Shown here in pieces: positions 8,404-17,709 of a stretch of 64,000 bases of DNA. Location of the stretch: positions 109,907 through 173,906 of the forward strand of contig QKFD01000108.1 of the NCBI GenBank assembly GCA_003251535.1, written 5' to 3'. Origin of the DNA: Chromatiales bacterium. GTDB lineage: Bacteria; Pseudomonadota; Gammaproteobacteria; Thiohalomonadales; Thiohalomonadaceae. Under the pieces are notes generated by a model. The model saw nothing but the letters and a program-made list of their open reading frames with translations. It made no database searches and was not told the DNA's origin. Both the position numbers and the translations under genes were made by a program. Each line of letters starts with the position of its first letter. Position 1 is the first letter of the stretch.

Positions 8404-9363
8404 TCAGCTGAGGGTCGGGGCGGTTACCGGCGCGGGTTCATGCTCCCCCTCCGGGGCTGGGACCACCTGATTGCGGCCCCGGTTTTTGGCGTCATATAGG
8501 CGGCGATCGGCCCGCTTCAGCATCTCTTCGCCGGTGCAGGGGTTGTCCGGTTGGCAGCAGGCCACACCGATACTCACGGTGACGGCGCCGGGTTCAAGCT
8601 GGGCCACGCCGCTGTTGGCCACCTCTTGGCGGATGCGCTCGGCGGTGTCGATAGCTTCTTCAGCGGCGCAGTCGGGCAGTAGGGCCACAAACTCCTCACC
8701 GCCGTAGCGCACAACTACGTCCGACTCCCGCAGGCGGCTGGTGAGGGAGGTGGCCAGCGCCTTTAGCACCTCGTCACCGCGGTCGTGACCATGGGTATCG
8801 TTGAGCCGCTTGAAGTGATCTACATCAATAATGAGGCAGCTGATACTGCCGGCGTGGCGCGCTGCCAGCTTGAGCTGTTTGGTGAGCCAGTCCCACATAA
8901 AGCGGCGGTTGAACAGCCCAGTGAGCGGATCTCGATTGCTGTATTGATGGAGCTTGTGGGCCGTCTCCAGCAGCGCCGAGGAGCGGATCACGCTATCGGT
9001 GACATCGAGGATGCTCACCACCGCCAGCACCTCCCCCCCCTCCAACAGCGGTTCGATATGGACCTGCTGCTGCATCATGGAGAGGCCGTGGCGGTTGGCG
9101 CTCTGGAGTGGGATGGGGATGAGATAGCTGTTCAGCACCTGGGAGAGGATCTGCGGACTGCGCATCCCGCACACCTGCTCCACGGCCCAGAAAAAGCGTG
9201 GGTTGCGTAGGCTGGGGAAGAGGCTGCGCAGGTCCTGGCCGATGGCCAGCTGCGGCACAATGCCGGTCTTGTCCACCAGCCACCGATTCCAGCGCCGCAC
9301 CATGAACTCCTGGTCGATGACCAGCAGTCCGAGCGGCAGGCAATCAATCAGCCGTCGCTCCAT
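8404..9363 (-). CDS. PAS-GGDEF diguanylate cyclase
   Basis: A 319-residue cytoplasmic signalling enzyme predicted to make cyclic di-GMP. An N-terminal PAS-like sensor (about 1-120: MERRLIDCLPLGLLVIDQEF) precedes a GGDEF domain (about 145-305). The active site is intact (GGEEF at about residue 220). The product-inhibition I-site is present as RESD five residues before it. The typical DPLTGLFNRR motif opens the domain. The start overlaps the stop of the CheC-like gene by 20 bases, so translation is probably coupled. With the receiver and CheC genes it forms a three-gene signalling operon in which phosphorylation and c-di-GMP output could be linked. Confidence 0.92.
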   Translation of the reverse strand: MERRLIDCLPLGLLVIDQEFMVRRWNRWLVDKTGIVPQLAIGQDLRSLFPSLRNPRFFWAVEQVCGMRSPQILSQVLNSYLIPIPLQSANRHGLSMMQQQVHIEPLLEGGEVLAVVSILDVTDSVIRSSALLETAHKLHQYSNRDPLTGLFNRRFMWDWLTKQLKLAARHAGSISCLIIDVDHFKRLNDTHGHDRGDEVLKALATSLTSRLRESDVVVRYGGEEFVALLPDCAAEEAIDTAERIRQEVANSGVAQLEPGAVTVSIGVACCQPDNPCTGEEMLKRADRRLYDAKNRGRNQVVPAPEGEHEPAPVTAPTLS

Positions 9364-9997
9364 CGAGTCTGCTTTGGTGGGTGGCTACCAGATGGCTCAC
9401 CTGATCCAGCAGCGCCTGCATCGACTGGAGGGTGAGGACGATGAGCAGCGTACCGTTGACGTCACGGTGGGCGGCGCGCAGCGTGGCGTGCATCACCATC
9501 ACTCGCATATCGGCGCTGGCGCCGTGGTGCCAATCCTGCCGTAGCAGATTGGGCAGGGTGTCCTCACCGTAGCTGGGCACGGTGAGGATGATCTCTCTGC
9601 CCAGGATGTCGGCCACCACACTGATGCAGGAGGAGATGATGATGTTGCCGATCTCCATCACCGCCTCATGCTCAAAGGCGCGCATATCCTGACCATCGAT
9701 GGGGGGCACATTGCCCACCAGGGCTTGGGCCAGGGCGCGACTCTCCTCACTGTGGAACATCAGCATGGCCCGGCCGGAGATATAGCCGTCCAGCCCTTGG
9801 TAGACCGTCATGAGTGAGGCGTCGCAGTGGGCCTCCGGCAGGAGGGCACAGACATCCTTCAGCTCGGCGATGCGTAGATCGGGCACTCGCATATCGATGG
9901 CGTCATCGAGCAGCAGCGAGAGCTGTTTGGCCGCGCGACTGACGCCGATATTGGCGATCTCGCTAAGGGCATCCCGTTGGGTGGCGTCGAGGTTCAT
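9344..9997 (-). CDS. CheC-like receiver phosphatase
   Basis: A 217-residue CheC/CheX/FliY-fold protein. It carries the two duplicated phosphatase helices: DALSEIANIGVSRAA near the N-terminus and HEAVMEIGNIIISS near residue 115, each with the E-x-x-N pair used to dephosphorylate CheY-P. CheC proteins work in chemotaxis, but no flagellar or che genes lie nearby. The partner is therefore most likely the receiver encoded just upstream, whose stop codon overlaps this start (ATGA). The diguanylate cyclase overlaps the other end. Confidence 0.87.
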   Translation of the reverse strand: MNLDATQRDALSEIANIGVSRAAKQLSLLLDDAIDMRVPDLRIAELKDVCALLPEAHCDASLMTVYQGLDGYISGRAMLMFHSEESRALAQALVGNVPPIDGQDMRAFEHEAVMEIGNIIISSCISVVADILGREIILTVPSYGEDTLPNLLRQDWHHGASADMRVMVMHATLRAAHRDVNGTLLIVLTLQSMQALLDQVSHLVATHQSRLDGATAD

Positions 9998-10350
9998 GCG
10001 GGGAGATAAGAGAGTAGGTCGGCGATCTTTTCCCGGGTGATCGGCTTCTCCACGACCGCGGCAAACCCCGCCTCCCCGGCCGCCTCCACCACGCTTCTCT
10101 GGGTGTTGGCAGTGAGTAGGGTCAGGGGGGCCGAGATCCCGGCAGCGCGCAGCGCATAGCCGATCTCCACACCATTGGCGCCAGGCATGTTGTAGTCCAG
10201 TACCACCAGCTCCGGGACCCGCTGGCTTACCAAGGCGAGGGCACCCTCGGCCGAGTCGGCCTCCATCACCTCAAACTGCCCCGCGGGTAGATGGGCGCGG
10301 AACAGGAGCCGTGAGGTGGCGCTGTCATCGACGATCAGGATAGGTTTCAT
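9994..10350 (-). CDS. Stand-alone CheY-like response regulator
   Basis: A 118-residue single receiver domain from MKPILIVDDSATSRLL. The acidic pocket (DD), phospho-acceptor Asp in VVLDYNMPG (about residue 53), conserved Thr of LLTAN and the Lys of VVEKPIT are all present, so it should be phosphorylatable. No output domain follows. It begins a compact operon with CheC-like and GGDEF genes (overlap of 4 bases, then of 20). The kinase that phosphorylates it is not adjacent. A longer frame upstream exists but lacks similarity. Confidence 0.9.
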   Translation of the reverse strand: MKPILIVDDSATSRLLFRAHLPAGQFEVMEADSAEGALALVSQRVPELVVLDYNMPGANGVEIGYALRAAGISAPLTLLTANTQRSVVEAAGEAGFAAVVEKPITREKIADLLSYLPA

Positions 10351-10480
10351 TGCTCGGTTTGCCTGCGGCCGAATGGGTAATTTTAAGGTGTGGGGGCGGC
10401 CAAGGAAATGGATTTCTCTGAGCTGATAGCTCGGATTTGCCACCCCCACGGCCCATCGGCCCGTGGCCCGGCGCCCTTAA

Positions 10481-11950
10481 CTATAGACCTAGCTCTCCCC
10501 ACATCTCGTCCACCCGCTGTTTCACCGCTGGATCCATGACGATGGGGCGCCCCCACTCGCGCTGGGTCTCTCCAGGCCACTTATGGGTGGCGTCTAACCC
10601 CATCTTGGAGCCGAGGCCGGAGATGGGTGAGGCAAAGTCGAGGTAATCGATGGGGGTATTCTCGATCATTACGGTGTCCCGGGCCGGATCCATACGGGTG
10701 GTGATGGCCCAGATAACATCGTTCCAGCTACGCACATCGATATCGTCGTCGGTGACGATGACGAACTTGGTATACATGAACTGGCGCAGGAAGGACCATA
10801 CTCCCAACATCACCCGTTTGGCGTGACCGGGGTACTGCTTTTTCATCGATACCACTGCCATACGGTAGGAGCACCCCTCCGGAGGCAGGTAGAAGTCCAC
10901 GATCTCCGGAAATTGTTTCTGCAGGATGGGTACAAACACCTCGTTGAGGGCCACCCCTAGCACCGCCGGTTCATCTGGGGGACGGCCGGTATAGGTGGAG
11001 TGGTAGATGGGATCACGGCGGTGGGTGATGCGCTCTACCGTAAAGACCGGGAAGCGGTCCACCTCGTTGTAGTAACCTGTGTGGTCGCCAAACGGCCCCT
11101 CCTCGGCCATCTCATCGGGGTGGATCACCCCCTCCAGCACATACTCTGCGCCGGCCGGGACCTGGAGGTCCGCGCCGATGGCGCGGGTGACCTCGCTCTT
11201 GCTACCCCTCAGTAGACCGGCAAAGGCATATTCGGAGAGGGTGTCCGGGATGGGGGTTACGGCACCCAGCAGGGTGGCGGGATCGGCCCCCAATGCCACC
11301 ACCACCGGGAACGGCTGGCCGGGATGGCGCTGTTGGAACTCGCGGAAATCGAGGGCACCGCCCCGGTGGGAGAGCCAGCGCATGATGAGCTTATTGCGGC
11401 CGATCAGCTGCTGGCGATAGATCCCTAAGTTCTGCCGCTCTTTATGGGGACCTCGGGTGATGGTGAGACCCCAGGTGAGTAGGGGGGCGGCATCCCCCGG
11501 CCAGCAGGTCTGGATCGGCAGCCGGCCCAGATCGACCTCGCTACCCTCCAGCACCACCTGTTGGCAGGGGGCATTGCGCACCTCTTTGGGTGCCATGTTG
11601 AGCACCTGCTTGAAGATAGGGAGCTTCTCCCAGGCATCGCGCATCCCCTTGGGGGGTTCAGGCTCCTTGAGGAATGCCAAGAGCTTACCCACCTCGCGGA
11701 GTGCTGCCACCTCCTCCTGCCCCATGCCAAGCGCCACCCGTTTAGGGGTCCCGAATAGGTTGGCGAGGACCGGCACGTTGTGGCCCTTGGGGCGCTCGAA
11801 TAGCAGTGCCGGTCCACCGGCGCGGAGCACGCGGTCGGCGATCTCGGTCATCTCCAGATAGGGGTCAACCTCCTTCGATATGCGCTTCAGCTCGCCCCGC
11901 TGCTCCAGCTGGTGAATGAAGTCGCGTAGATCACGATATTCCATGGGCAT
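10481..11950 (-). CDS. ubiD: UbiD, 3-octaprenyl-4-hydroxybenzoate carboxy-lyase
   Basis: A 489-residue prenylated-FMN-dependent decarboxylase, close in length to E. coli UbiD. It opens with [22 protein letters not shown] and carries the family motifs [36 protein letters not shown] and a catalytic Glu in [12 protein letters not shown]. It decarboxylates the ubiquinone precursor, using a cofactor made by UbiX, so the cell makes ubiquinone. The start may be 11950 or the ATG two codons later; neither has a strong ribosome-binding site. It stands as a single gene. Confidence 0.95.
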   Translation of the reverse strand: MPMEYRDLRDFIHQLEQRGELKRISKEVDPYLEMTEIADRVLRAGGPALLFERPKGHNVPVLANLFGTPKRVALGMGQEEVAALREVGKLLAFLKEPEPPKGMRDAWEKLPIFKQVLNMAPKEVRNAPCQQVVLEGSEVDLGRLPIQTCWPGDAAPLLTWGLTITRGPHKERQNLGIYRQQLIGRNKLIMRWLSHRGGALDFREFQQRHPGQPFPVVVALGADPATLLGAVTPIPDTLSEYAFAGLLRGSKSEVTRAIGADLQVPAGAEYVLEGVIHPDEMAEEGPFGDHTGYYNEVDRFPVFTVERITHRRDPIYHSTYTGRPPDEPAVLGVALNEVFVPILQKQFPEIVDFYLPPEGCSYRMAVVSMKKQYPGHAKRVMLGVWSFLRQFMYTKFVIVTDDDIDVRSWNDVIWAITTRMDPARDTVMIENTPIDYLDFASPISGLGSKMGLDATHKWPGETQREWGRPIVMDPAVKQRVDEMWGELGL

Positions 11951-12142
11951 GATTCCAAGTTGGGCGCGGGGGAGGCGCAGGGGATCCCCGCCGCTGGTCG
12001 CGGATAGGCTGGGGCCTGGATGGGTTGACCATTATCCGGTCCAGGGTCGTGTTGCCAAGAGTCGCGGCGGCCCGATCTCTCATGGGTCGCACATGGGCTA
12101 TACCCAGAGGGGACATCACCTACGTTGATCGCGGGAGGTTTT

Positions 12143-12679
12143 ATGTCGATGCGACTGCTGTTGAGTGCCGTTGTGCTGGCTGTCTCTCCCCTCACCACTG
12201 CCGGTGCGGCCCCCCTCTCGGTGCCGATGTATGCCGTAACCGCGCAGGGGGAGGGGAGTTCCATTGGGGAGGTCAGCGTGACGGAGACCCCCTACGGTAC
12301 CCTCTTTACCCCCCATCTAACGGCCCTCCCCCCGGGGTTGCATGGCTTCCATCTCCACGAGCACGCCAGTTGTGAACCGGGGAGTCAGGGGGGCGAACCG
12401 GCAGCGGCCCTTGGGGCCGGTGGCCACTACGATCCTGATCAGAGTGGGGTACATCTGGGGCCCTACGGTGAGGGGCATCGGGGAGACCTGCCCGCCCTGT
12501 TTGTGGGCGCTGACGGAGAGGCGAGCCAACCGGTGTTGGCGCCGCGGCTCAAGTTGGCGGAGGTGCGTGGCCGTGCCCTGATGATCCATGCCGCTGGGGA
12601 TAACTATAGCGATCATCCCAAACCGCTAGGGGGCGGAGGGGCGCGTATCGCCTGTGGCGTGGCGCCGCTGACCCCTTAA
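12143..12679 (+). CDS. sodC: Periplasmic Cu/Zn superoxide dismutase
   Basis: A 178-residue exported enzyme. The start has GGGAGGT four bases upstream and is followed by a signal peptide (MRLLLSAVVLAVSPL, cleavage near AGA-AP). Copper and zinc ligands are visible in HGFHLHEHASCEP, GGHYDPDQSGVHLGPYGEGHRGDLP and HAAGDNYSDHPKPLGGGG. The Cys pair (SCEP and ARIACGV) forms the conserved disulfide. It converts superoxide to peroxide and oxygen in the periplasm. It is monocistronic and is followed by a region of repeated hairpins. Confidence 0.95.
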   Translation: MSMRLLLSAVVLAVSPLTTAGAAPLSVPMYAVTAQGEGSSIGEVSVTETPYGTLFTPHLTALPPGLHGFHLHEHASCEPGSQGGEPAAALGAGGHYDPDQSGVHLGPYGEGHRGDLPALFVGADGEASQPVLAPRLKLAEVRGRALMIHAAGDNYSDHPKPLGGGGARIACGVAPLTP

Positions 12680-12689
12680 ATCCTGGGGC

Positions 12690-12775
12690 GGGAAAAAGTG
12701 CCGCATCCTTGCGGCAAAAGGTGCATGGCCCGCCTTGCGCTCGGGCCGAGCTGGAGGTTGCAGCGGGTGTGCCAA
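12690..12775 (+). repeat. Structured repeat element, copy 1 (two hairpins)
   Basis: GGGAAAAAG is followed by hairpin A (GCCGC 12700-12704, GCGGC 12711-12715, loop ATCCTT) and hairpin B (GGCCCG 12727-12732, CGGGCC 12742-12747). It ends in GTGCCAA at 12775. The layout matches copy 2, 259 bases downstream, with a compensatory base-pair change in hairpin B. Strand is uncertain. Confidence 0.75.
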
Positions 12776-12948
12776 CCACCGTTGAGGTCAGTTCATGGGC
12801 CGTAAGCCGTGCCGTGGCTCGGCCGATGCGGTGGTGGCGCCCTTCGGCGGCGCGCAAAGTGGGTCGTGGGGTAGGGCAGTTGCCCCAGGGCTGTGTGAAA
12901 TGCCGCACCTACGGGGCGTGCGGTGCTACGGATGGGGAGGGGGATGAG
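12776..12948. other. Hairpin-rich spacer between the two repeat copies
   Basis: There is no gene. Further inverted repeats occur, for example CCGCAC (12903-12908) with GTGCGG (12918-12923). Together with the two copies this gives about 350 bases of structured non-coding DNA between sodC and the HNH gene. Confidence 0.5.
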
Positions 12949-13040
12949 GGGAAAAAGAGCCGCATCCTTGCGGCGATGACTCGTGGAGGGGTCCGCCTTT
13001 CGCTTCGGACCTGACGGTTAGATGGCAATTGATGTGCCAA
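12949..13040 (+). repeat. Structured repeat element, copy 2 (two hairpins)
   Basis: GGGAAAAAG (12949-12957), hairpin A (GCCGC 12959-12963, GCGGC 12970-12974, same ATCCTT loop), hairpin B (GGTCCG 12990-12995, CGGACC 13006-13011) and terminal GTGCCAA (to 13040). One pair of hairpin B differs from copy 1 on both sides (C-G becomes T-A), so the pairing is kept. The loop CCTT-CGCT is also shared. Confidence 0.75.
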
Positions 13041-13058
13041 GTTTCATCAAAAATGAGA

Positions 13059-13430
13059 TTACGGCCGTTTGAGGAGATCTTTTAGGTTGGCAAAGGGCTG
13101 GTGGGTGGCGGCGCTTGTCGCCCCATCGGCCACCAACCCTTTGCCCCCAGCCGCCTCCAACTGACGCTGATGTTCGTTGTCGTGGCAGTAGAGGCAGAGC
13201 AACTCCCAGTTACTACCATCGGCTGGATTGTGGTCATGGTTGTGGTCGCGGTGGTGGACCGTCAACTCATGCAGATTCTTGTGGGTGAACTCTCGTTGGC
13301 AGCGGCCGCAGATCCACGGGTACATCTTAAGAGCCTGTTCTCGATAGCCTTTTTCCCGCGTATCGCGGGCGCGGATGGCATCGGCAACCACGCGGTCCAA
13401 GCGGTTCTCTGTGGGGTGTTTGGGGGGCAT
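13059..13430 (-). CDS. YajD-type HNH nuclease-family protein
   Basis: A 123-residue protein, starting MPPKHPTENRLDRVV with GGAG seven bases upstream. It contains a complete treble-clef HNH motif: CGRCQREF, HELTVHHRDHNHDHNP and LLCLYCHDNEHQR. The four Cys bind zinc and the His-His pair would bind the catalytic metal. The length and N-terminus match the YajD family of small HNH proteins in Proteobacteria, whose function is unknown. It is located between the repeated hairpin region and rhlB, on the same strand as rhlB. Confidence 0.85.
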   Translation of the reverse strand: MPPKHPTENRLDRVVADAIRARDTREKGYREQALKMYPWICGRCQREFTHKNLHELTVHHRDHNHDHNPADGSNWELLCLYCHDNEHQRQLEAAGGKGLVADGATSAATHQPFANLKDLLKRP

Positions 13431-13517
13431 GATCGGCTCCATGTTGAATGTGATGTCGCTCCTTGCATTATGGCCGAGCGGCTCGGGCGACAAAACGGCC
13501 GGCGCTCAGGGGGTGGA

Positions 13518-14822
13518 TCAGCGCGCTGTAGGGGGGCGCCGGCGGCGGCTATCACGCCCACCACCGCCCTCCTTGCTGCCACCGCCCTTGCCACCACCAC
13601 GGCCGTGGCCTAGGCGAGGCGGGCGCGGCGCTCGCACCGCTGGTTCCGGTTTGGCCAGCAGCTCGCTACCGATGCTGGAGACCGGGATCTTTTGGTTGAT
13701 GTAGGTCTCGATATCGGCCAACGAGAAGGCGTACTCCTCGCAGGCGAAGCTGATGGCGGTGCCAGAGGCGCCGGCACGGGCGGTGCGGCCGATGCGGTGA
13801 ACGTAGTCCTCGGCATCCTGCGGTAGGTCGAAGTTGAAGACGTGTGTGACCGCCGGGATATGTAGGCCGCGGGCCGCTACATCGGTGGCGATGAGCACCG
13901 AGAACTGGCCGGCCTCAAACTCGCCCAAGATGCTCTGGCGCTTTTTCTGTGGCACATCGCCGGAGAGCACCGCGGCCTTGATGCCGTTGCCTTCAAGGTA
14001 GCCCCACACCTGATCGGCGACCCGTTTGGTATTGACGAATACCATGGAACGGGGCGGCTCCAGGCGGCGAATGAGGCCGATAAGGAGCGGGATCTTCTCG
14101 TCACTGCCGGGGAAGTAGACCTGCTGGTCAACCCGGTCGGCGGTCATCTTCTCCCGGGCGACTTCGATGAGCTGCGGGTTGTTCATGTGCTCGTAGGCCA
14201 GCTCGCTTACCCGGTAAGAGAGGGTGGCGGAGAAGAGCATCCCGAGCCGGTGCTCCGGCTTCGGCATTCGCCGCAGCAAGAAGCGGATATCTTTGATGAA
14301 GCCGAGATCAAACATGCGGTCGGCCTCATCCAGCACCATCACCTGCACCGCCTTCAGATCAAATACGTGTTGCTTGAAGTAGTCGATGATGCGTCCCGGG
14401 GTGCCGATGAGGATATCGATCCCCTCTGCCAGCATGGAGCGCTGCTGGTCGTAGCCGGTGCCGCCGTAGACAAGACCCAGGGAGAGCCCGGTATGTTTGC
14501 CGAGTCGGGTGGCGTCGTTGTGGATCTGGATGGCCAGTTCGCGGGTCGGGGCCAGCACCACCGCCCGTGGTTGATTGGGGCGGCGGTTATGGGGTTCGCC
14601 GTGGCGCAACAGGTATGAAAACAGGGCAACGCAGAAGGCGGCGGTCTTGCCGGTGCCGGTCTGGGCCTGGCCTGCGATGTCGTGTCCGGCCAGGGAGAGC
14701 GGGAGGGTGGCCGCCTGAATGGGGGTGCAATGGGTGAATCCGGCCTCTTCCAGGCCGGCCAGCACCTGAGGCGGGATGTCGAAGTGGGAGAAGGGGATAT
14801 CCGTCAGGTGAGTATCGGTCAT
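13518..14822 (-). CDS. rhlB: ATP-dependent RNA helicase RhlB
   Basis: A 434-residue DEAD-box helicase. The N-terminus [20 protein letters not shown] and the Q-motif [11 protein letters not shown] closely follow E. coli RhlB. Walker A AQTGTGKT, the DEAD box [16 protein letters not shown] and the C-terminal [10 protein letters not shown] are intact. The last ~35 residues are Gly/Arg/Lys-rich, an RNA-binding tail. RhlB unwinds RNA in the degradosome. Its place, divergent from trxA-rho, is the same as in enterics, which supports the symbol over other DEAD-box paralogues. The ATG chosen is where similarity begins. Confidence 0.93.
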   Translation of the reverse strand: MTDTHLTDIPFSHFDIPPQVLAGLEEAGFTHCTPIQAATLPLSLAGHDIAGQAQTGTGKTAAFCVALFSYLLRHGEPHNRRPNQPRAVVLAPTRELAIQIHNDATRLGKHTGLSLGLVYGGTGYDQQRSMLAEGIDILIGTPGRIIDYFKQHVFDLKAVQVMVLDEADRMFDLGFIKDIRFLLRRMPKPEHRLGMLFSATLSYRVSELAYEHMNNPQLIEVAREKMTADRVDQQVYFPGSDEKIPLLIGLIRRLEPPRSMVFVNTKRVADQVWGYLEGNGIKAAVLSGDVPQKKRQSILGEFEAGQFSVLIATDVAARGLHIPAVTHVFNFDLPQDAEDYVHRIGRTARAGASGTAISFACEEYAFSLADIETYINQKIPVSSIGSELLAKPEPAVRAPRPPRLGHGRGGGKGGGSKEGGGGRDSRRRRPPTAR

Positions 14823-14959
14823 TGGTTCCTGGGTGTCGTCTAAAGGGGCCGCCAGGCTTGAAAAGCGCCCGGGATTGGGCTCAAATGGTACAAGCAAAAC
14901 CACAAATAAACACATGCCGGATCCCCGGCCTATCGCCCAGTTCCCCTGGAGGCTATCCT

Positions 14960-15286
14960 TTGAGCGACAAAATCGTTTACGTCACTGACGACACCTTCGA
15001 GCAGGAGATCCTCAAGTCCGACGTTCCGGTGCTAGTGGATTATTGGGCTGACTGGTGTGGCCCTTGCAAGATGATCGCCCCCATCCTGGATGAGATCGCC
15101 GAGGACTACAACGGCCGCCTCAAGGTGGCTAAGCTCAATATCGACGAGAACTCCGGTACTCCCCCCAAGTATGGTATCCGTGGCATCCCGACCCTGATGC
15201 TGTTCAAAGCGGGGGCGGTGGAGGCCACAAAAGTAGGGGCCGTTTCCAAGTCGCAGTTGACAGCCTTTATTGATAGCAATCTTTGA
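14960..15286 (+). CDS. trxA: Thioredoxin 1
   Basis: A 108-residue thioredoxin with active site WCGPCK and cis-Pro in [11 protein letters not shown]. The start is a TTG codon at 14960: it gives (M)[17 protein letters not shown], which matches TrxA exactly, and GGAGG (14948-14952) is correctly spaced. No ATG or GTG offers a better fit; the GTG at 14822 would add 46 unrelated residues. It reduces cytoplasmic disulfides, including ribonucleotide reductase and methionine sulfoxide reductase (msrA is 2.4 kb away). It lies upstream of rho and may be cotranscribed. Confidence 0.96.
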   Translation: MSDKIVYVTDDTFEQEILKSDVPVLVDYWADWCGPCKMIAPILDEIAEDYNGRLKVAKLNIDENSGTPPKYGIRGIPTLMLFKAGAVEATKVGAVSKSQLTAFIDSNL

Positions 15287-15512
15287 GCTACGATATGCAG
15301 CGCTCGGGGGCTTGCCGTTTCCCGGTGGCTCCCGGGCGCAGGGCGATTGGGTAGCAGCCGGTTCGCCCACCTCCTATAAATAGTAAAGGCATTTTCCGCC
15401 GCATCCGGCCTTTCCCCCTGACGAACCCCGCCCGTCCCGGGTTGCGGTCGCCAATCCAGGTTCCCGAATCGACTCCACCCGTTAGCCCACCCCGTTCATT
15501 TGGACGCAAACC
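15287..15512 (+). promoter_or_regulatory. Leader region of rho
   Basis: 226 bases separate trxA from rho and carry no gene. In enterics this position holds the rho leader, where Rho terminates its own transcription. Here a TATAAA hexamer at 15375-15380 could be a rho promoter -10, but no good -35 is placed in front of it. The C-rich, G-poor tract just before the start codon would suit Rho binding. Confidence 0.4.
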
Positions 15513-16769
15513 ATGAATCTAACCGAACTCAAGCGCAAGCCCGCTTCGGAGCTCATCGAGATCGCCGAAGCGCTCAACCTGGAGGGCATGTCCCGCTCCC
15601 GCAAAGAGACTGTGATCTTCTCGATCCTAAAAGCGGTGGCGAAGAACGGCGAGGACATCCACGGTGATGGTGTCCTCGAAATACTCCAGGATGGGTTTGG
15701 CTTCCTGCGTTCGGGGGACAACTCCTTTTTAGCCGGGCCTGATGATATCTACGTCTCGCCTAGCCAGATCCGCCGCTTCAACCTCCGCACTGGCGATACC
15801 GTCTCCGGCAAGATCCGCCCCCCCAAAGAGGGCGAGCGCTACTTTGCGCTGCTCAAGGTGAGCGAGATCAACTATGAGCCGCCGGAGAACTCCAAAAATA
15901 AGGTGTTGTTTGAGAACCTCACGCCGCTCCACGCCAACAAGCGGCTGGGTCTAGAGCTGGGTAACGGCTCCACCGAAGACATCACCGCCCGGGTCATCGA
16001 TCTGGTTGCCCCCATCGGCAAGGGGCAGCGAGGTCTCATCGTCTCCCCGCCTAAGGCGGGTAAGACCATGATGCTTCAGAACATTGCTCAATCCATTGCC
16101 CACAGTCACCCGGAGTGCTATCTCATCGTGCTGCTCATCGACGAGCGGCCCGAGGAGGTGACTGAGATGCAGCGTTCGGTGCGCGGCGAGGTGATCTCCT
16201 CCACCTTCGACGAGCCCGCTACCCGCCATGTGCAGGTGGCGGAGATGGTGATAGAGAAGGCCAAGCGGCTGGTGGAACACAAGCGGGATGTGGTGATTCT
16301 GCTCGACTCCATCACCCGTCTGGCCCGGGCCTACAATACCGTCATCCCCAGCTCCGGCAAGGTGTTGACCGGTGGTGTGGATGCCAACGCCCTCCATCGG
16401 CCGAAGCGCTTCTTCGGTGCCGCTCGTAACATTGAGGAGGGGGGCTCGCTCACCATCATCGCCACGGCCCTCATCGACACCGGCTCGCGCATGGACGATG
16501 TGATCTACGAAGAGTTCAAGGGGACCGGCAATATGGAGATCCACATGGATCGGCGTATCGCCGAGAAGCGGATCTTCCCGGCCATCAACATCAACCGCTC
16601 CGGTACCCGTCGTGAGGAGCTGCTGACCCAGGTAGACGAGCTGCAGAAGATGTGGATCCTGCGCAAGCTGCTCCACCCGATGGATGAGCTGGCTGCCATG
16701 GAGTTCCTCCATGACAAGCTGAAGGCCACCAAGACCAACGGTGAGTTCTTCGATTCCATGAAGCGCTGA
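15513..16769 (+). CDS. rho: Transcription termination factor Rho
   Basis: A 418-residue hexameric RNA-dependent ATPase, the standard length. The N-terminal helical and cold-shock domain ([27 protein letters not shown]) binds C-rich RNA. Walker A is [10 protein letters not shown], followed by the catalytic region [12 protein letters not shown] and the Q/R loops ([18 protein letters not shown]). It releases RNA from paused polymerase. It is followed at once by the best intrinsic terminator in the window. Confidence 0.98.
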   Translation: MNLTELKRKPASELIEIAEALNLEGMSRSRKETVIFSILKAVAKNGEDIHGDGVLEILQDGFGFLRSGDNSFLAGPDDIYVSPSQIRRFNLRTGDTVSGKIRPPKEGERYFALLKVSEINYEPPENSKNKVLFENLTPLHANKRLGLELGNGSTEDITARVIDLVAPIGKGQRGLIVSPPKAGKTMMLQNIAQSIAHSHPECYLIVLLIDERPEEVTEMQRSVRGEVISSTFDEPATRHVQVAEMVIEKAKRLVEHKRDVVILLDSITRLARAYNTVIPSSGKVLTGGVDANALHRPKRFFGAARNIEEGGSLTIIATALIDTGSRMDDVIYEEFKGTGNMEIHMDRRIAEKRIFPAININRSGTRREELLTQVDELQKMWILRKLLHPMDELAAMEFLHDKLKATKTNGEFFDSMKR

Positions 16770-16823
16770 GGCTTCGCTGGCGCGGCCCCTCCAGGCGGAG
16801 TGGCAGGCGTCGGGCGCTAAAAA

Positions 16824-16856
16824 GGGCGCAAACCACCGCGGTTTGCGCCCTTTTTT
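16824..16856 (+). terminator. Intrinsic terminator of rho
   Basis: GGGCGCAAACC (16824-16834), five-base loop, GGTTTGCGCCC (16840-16850), then six T residues. The stem is perfect, with a proper U-tract. Confidence 0.95.
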
Positions 16857-16875
16857 GTGGGACTAGCGGGCGTGG

Positions 16876-17313
16876 TTACGGCTTCAGGTAGACATAACCC
16901 TGATGCTGTAGCTTGGCGATCTCGGCCACCCCTGAGGGGACAATCTCCACGCTCAGGTTGATCTGATCTCGATCCAGTTTCAGCCCTTCGATGGTGTTGT
17001 TGCAGAGTTCAAAGCGCACACCGCGGTTGGCCAGTGCGGCAATAGAGCCTTCAAACTGTCTACCCTTGCTATCGGTGGTGCCGTCGATAAAGGCCCTGCC
17101 CCCCTCGCCATGGGCCACGATGACGATCTCGGTGTTCGGCTCAGCATTCAGGTGGTTGGTCACATTGCGGAATAGCCCGGCGGCCTTATCTAGTTCGTTG
17201 AGGTGGTAGACCGCCCGGATCCGTTCGGTGGTCGTGGCATCTGGTTCGGCTAGGGCAAACTGTGGCACGACGAGGGTGAGTAGGGCGATGAAGGGTAGGA
17301 TGGATAGCTTCAT
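16876..17313 (-). CDS. Exported DsrE-family protein
   Basis: A 145-residue protein with a signal peptide (MKLSILPFIALLTLVVPQF, cleavage after ALA). GGAGGAG lies ten bases upstream of the ATG. The mature part is a DsrE/DsrF-like fold: VYHLNELDKAAGLFRNVTNHL, then IVIVAHGEGGRAFI and VRFELCNNTI, whose single Cys is at the position used for sulfur binding in the family. Periplasmic relatives are common beside sulfur or redox genes, with no settled function. It converges on rho and is separated from it by the rho terminator. Confidence 0.85.
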   Translation of the reverse strand: MKLSILPFIALLTLVVPQFALAEPDATTTERIRAVYHLNELDKAAGLFRNVTNHLNAEPNTEIVIVAHGEGGRAFIDGTTDSKGRQFEGSIAALANRGVRFELCNNTIEGLKLDRDQINLSVEIVPSGVAEIAKLQHQGYVYLKP

Positions 17314-17709
17314 AGTACGACGTCTCCTCCGACTCCTAGGGCTGGGTCGATCTTGGCGGGACGGCTTGGGACCTGGACTACTGCGTTCCAGGCCGCGCAA
17401 GAACCAAGCGGCGTCCGCCAGCGGGATCGGTCACAGGAACCCCGGATGGGTGTTGTTGTTAGTGGATTCCGGCCGCCGGTCGGGTGCGGGTAGAGGGGCC
17501 GTGGCCGGATGGAAGTGATATCGCGCGCAACCTGCCCCCCAACCCGCCAGATTGCTGGTACCGCCACTGAGAGGTACTAGAAGCATCTTAGTCAACTTTG
17601 ACCCCAATGCCAGAGGCCAACTATCCAGCCAGTTTTCCATCTAACACCCTAGCAGGTGCCCCATCCCGCGCGGCGGCTGGTGGGGGCTGGAGTTACTAAG
17701 GAGAGGGCA
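17314..17709. other. Intergenic region between DsrE-like gene and msrA
   Basis: About 400 bases with no recognised gene or RNA. It contains the upstream signals of the divergent DsrE-like gene (GGAGGAG near 17325) and the msrA ribosome-binding site (AAGGAGAG, 17698-17705). Nothing else is supported. Confidence 0.5.

Noticed and set aside
9994..10350. Chemotaxis operon assignment for the receiver and CheC genes
   Set aside because: No cheA, cheW, cheR, cheB or flagellar gene is nearby, so motility control cannot be claimed from position.
10446..10466. Inverted repeat CCACGG/CCGTGG after ubiD as a terminator
   Set aside because: Six-base stem with mismatched centre and no T-run; too weak to list as a terminator.
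15951..16712. 253-residue minus-strand open frame across rho
   Set aside because: Antisense to rho; no recognisable domain.
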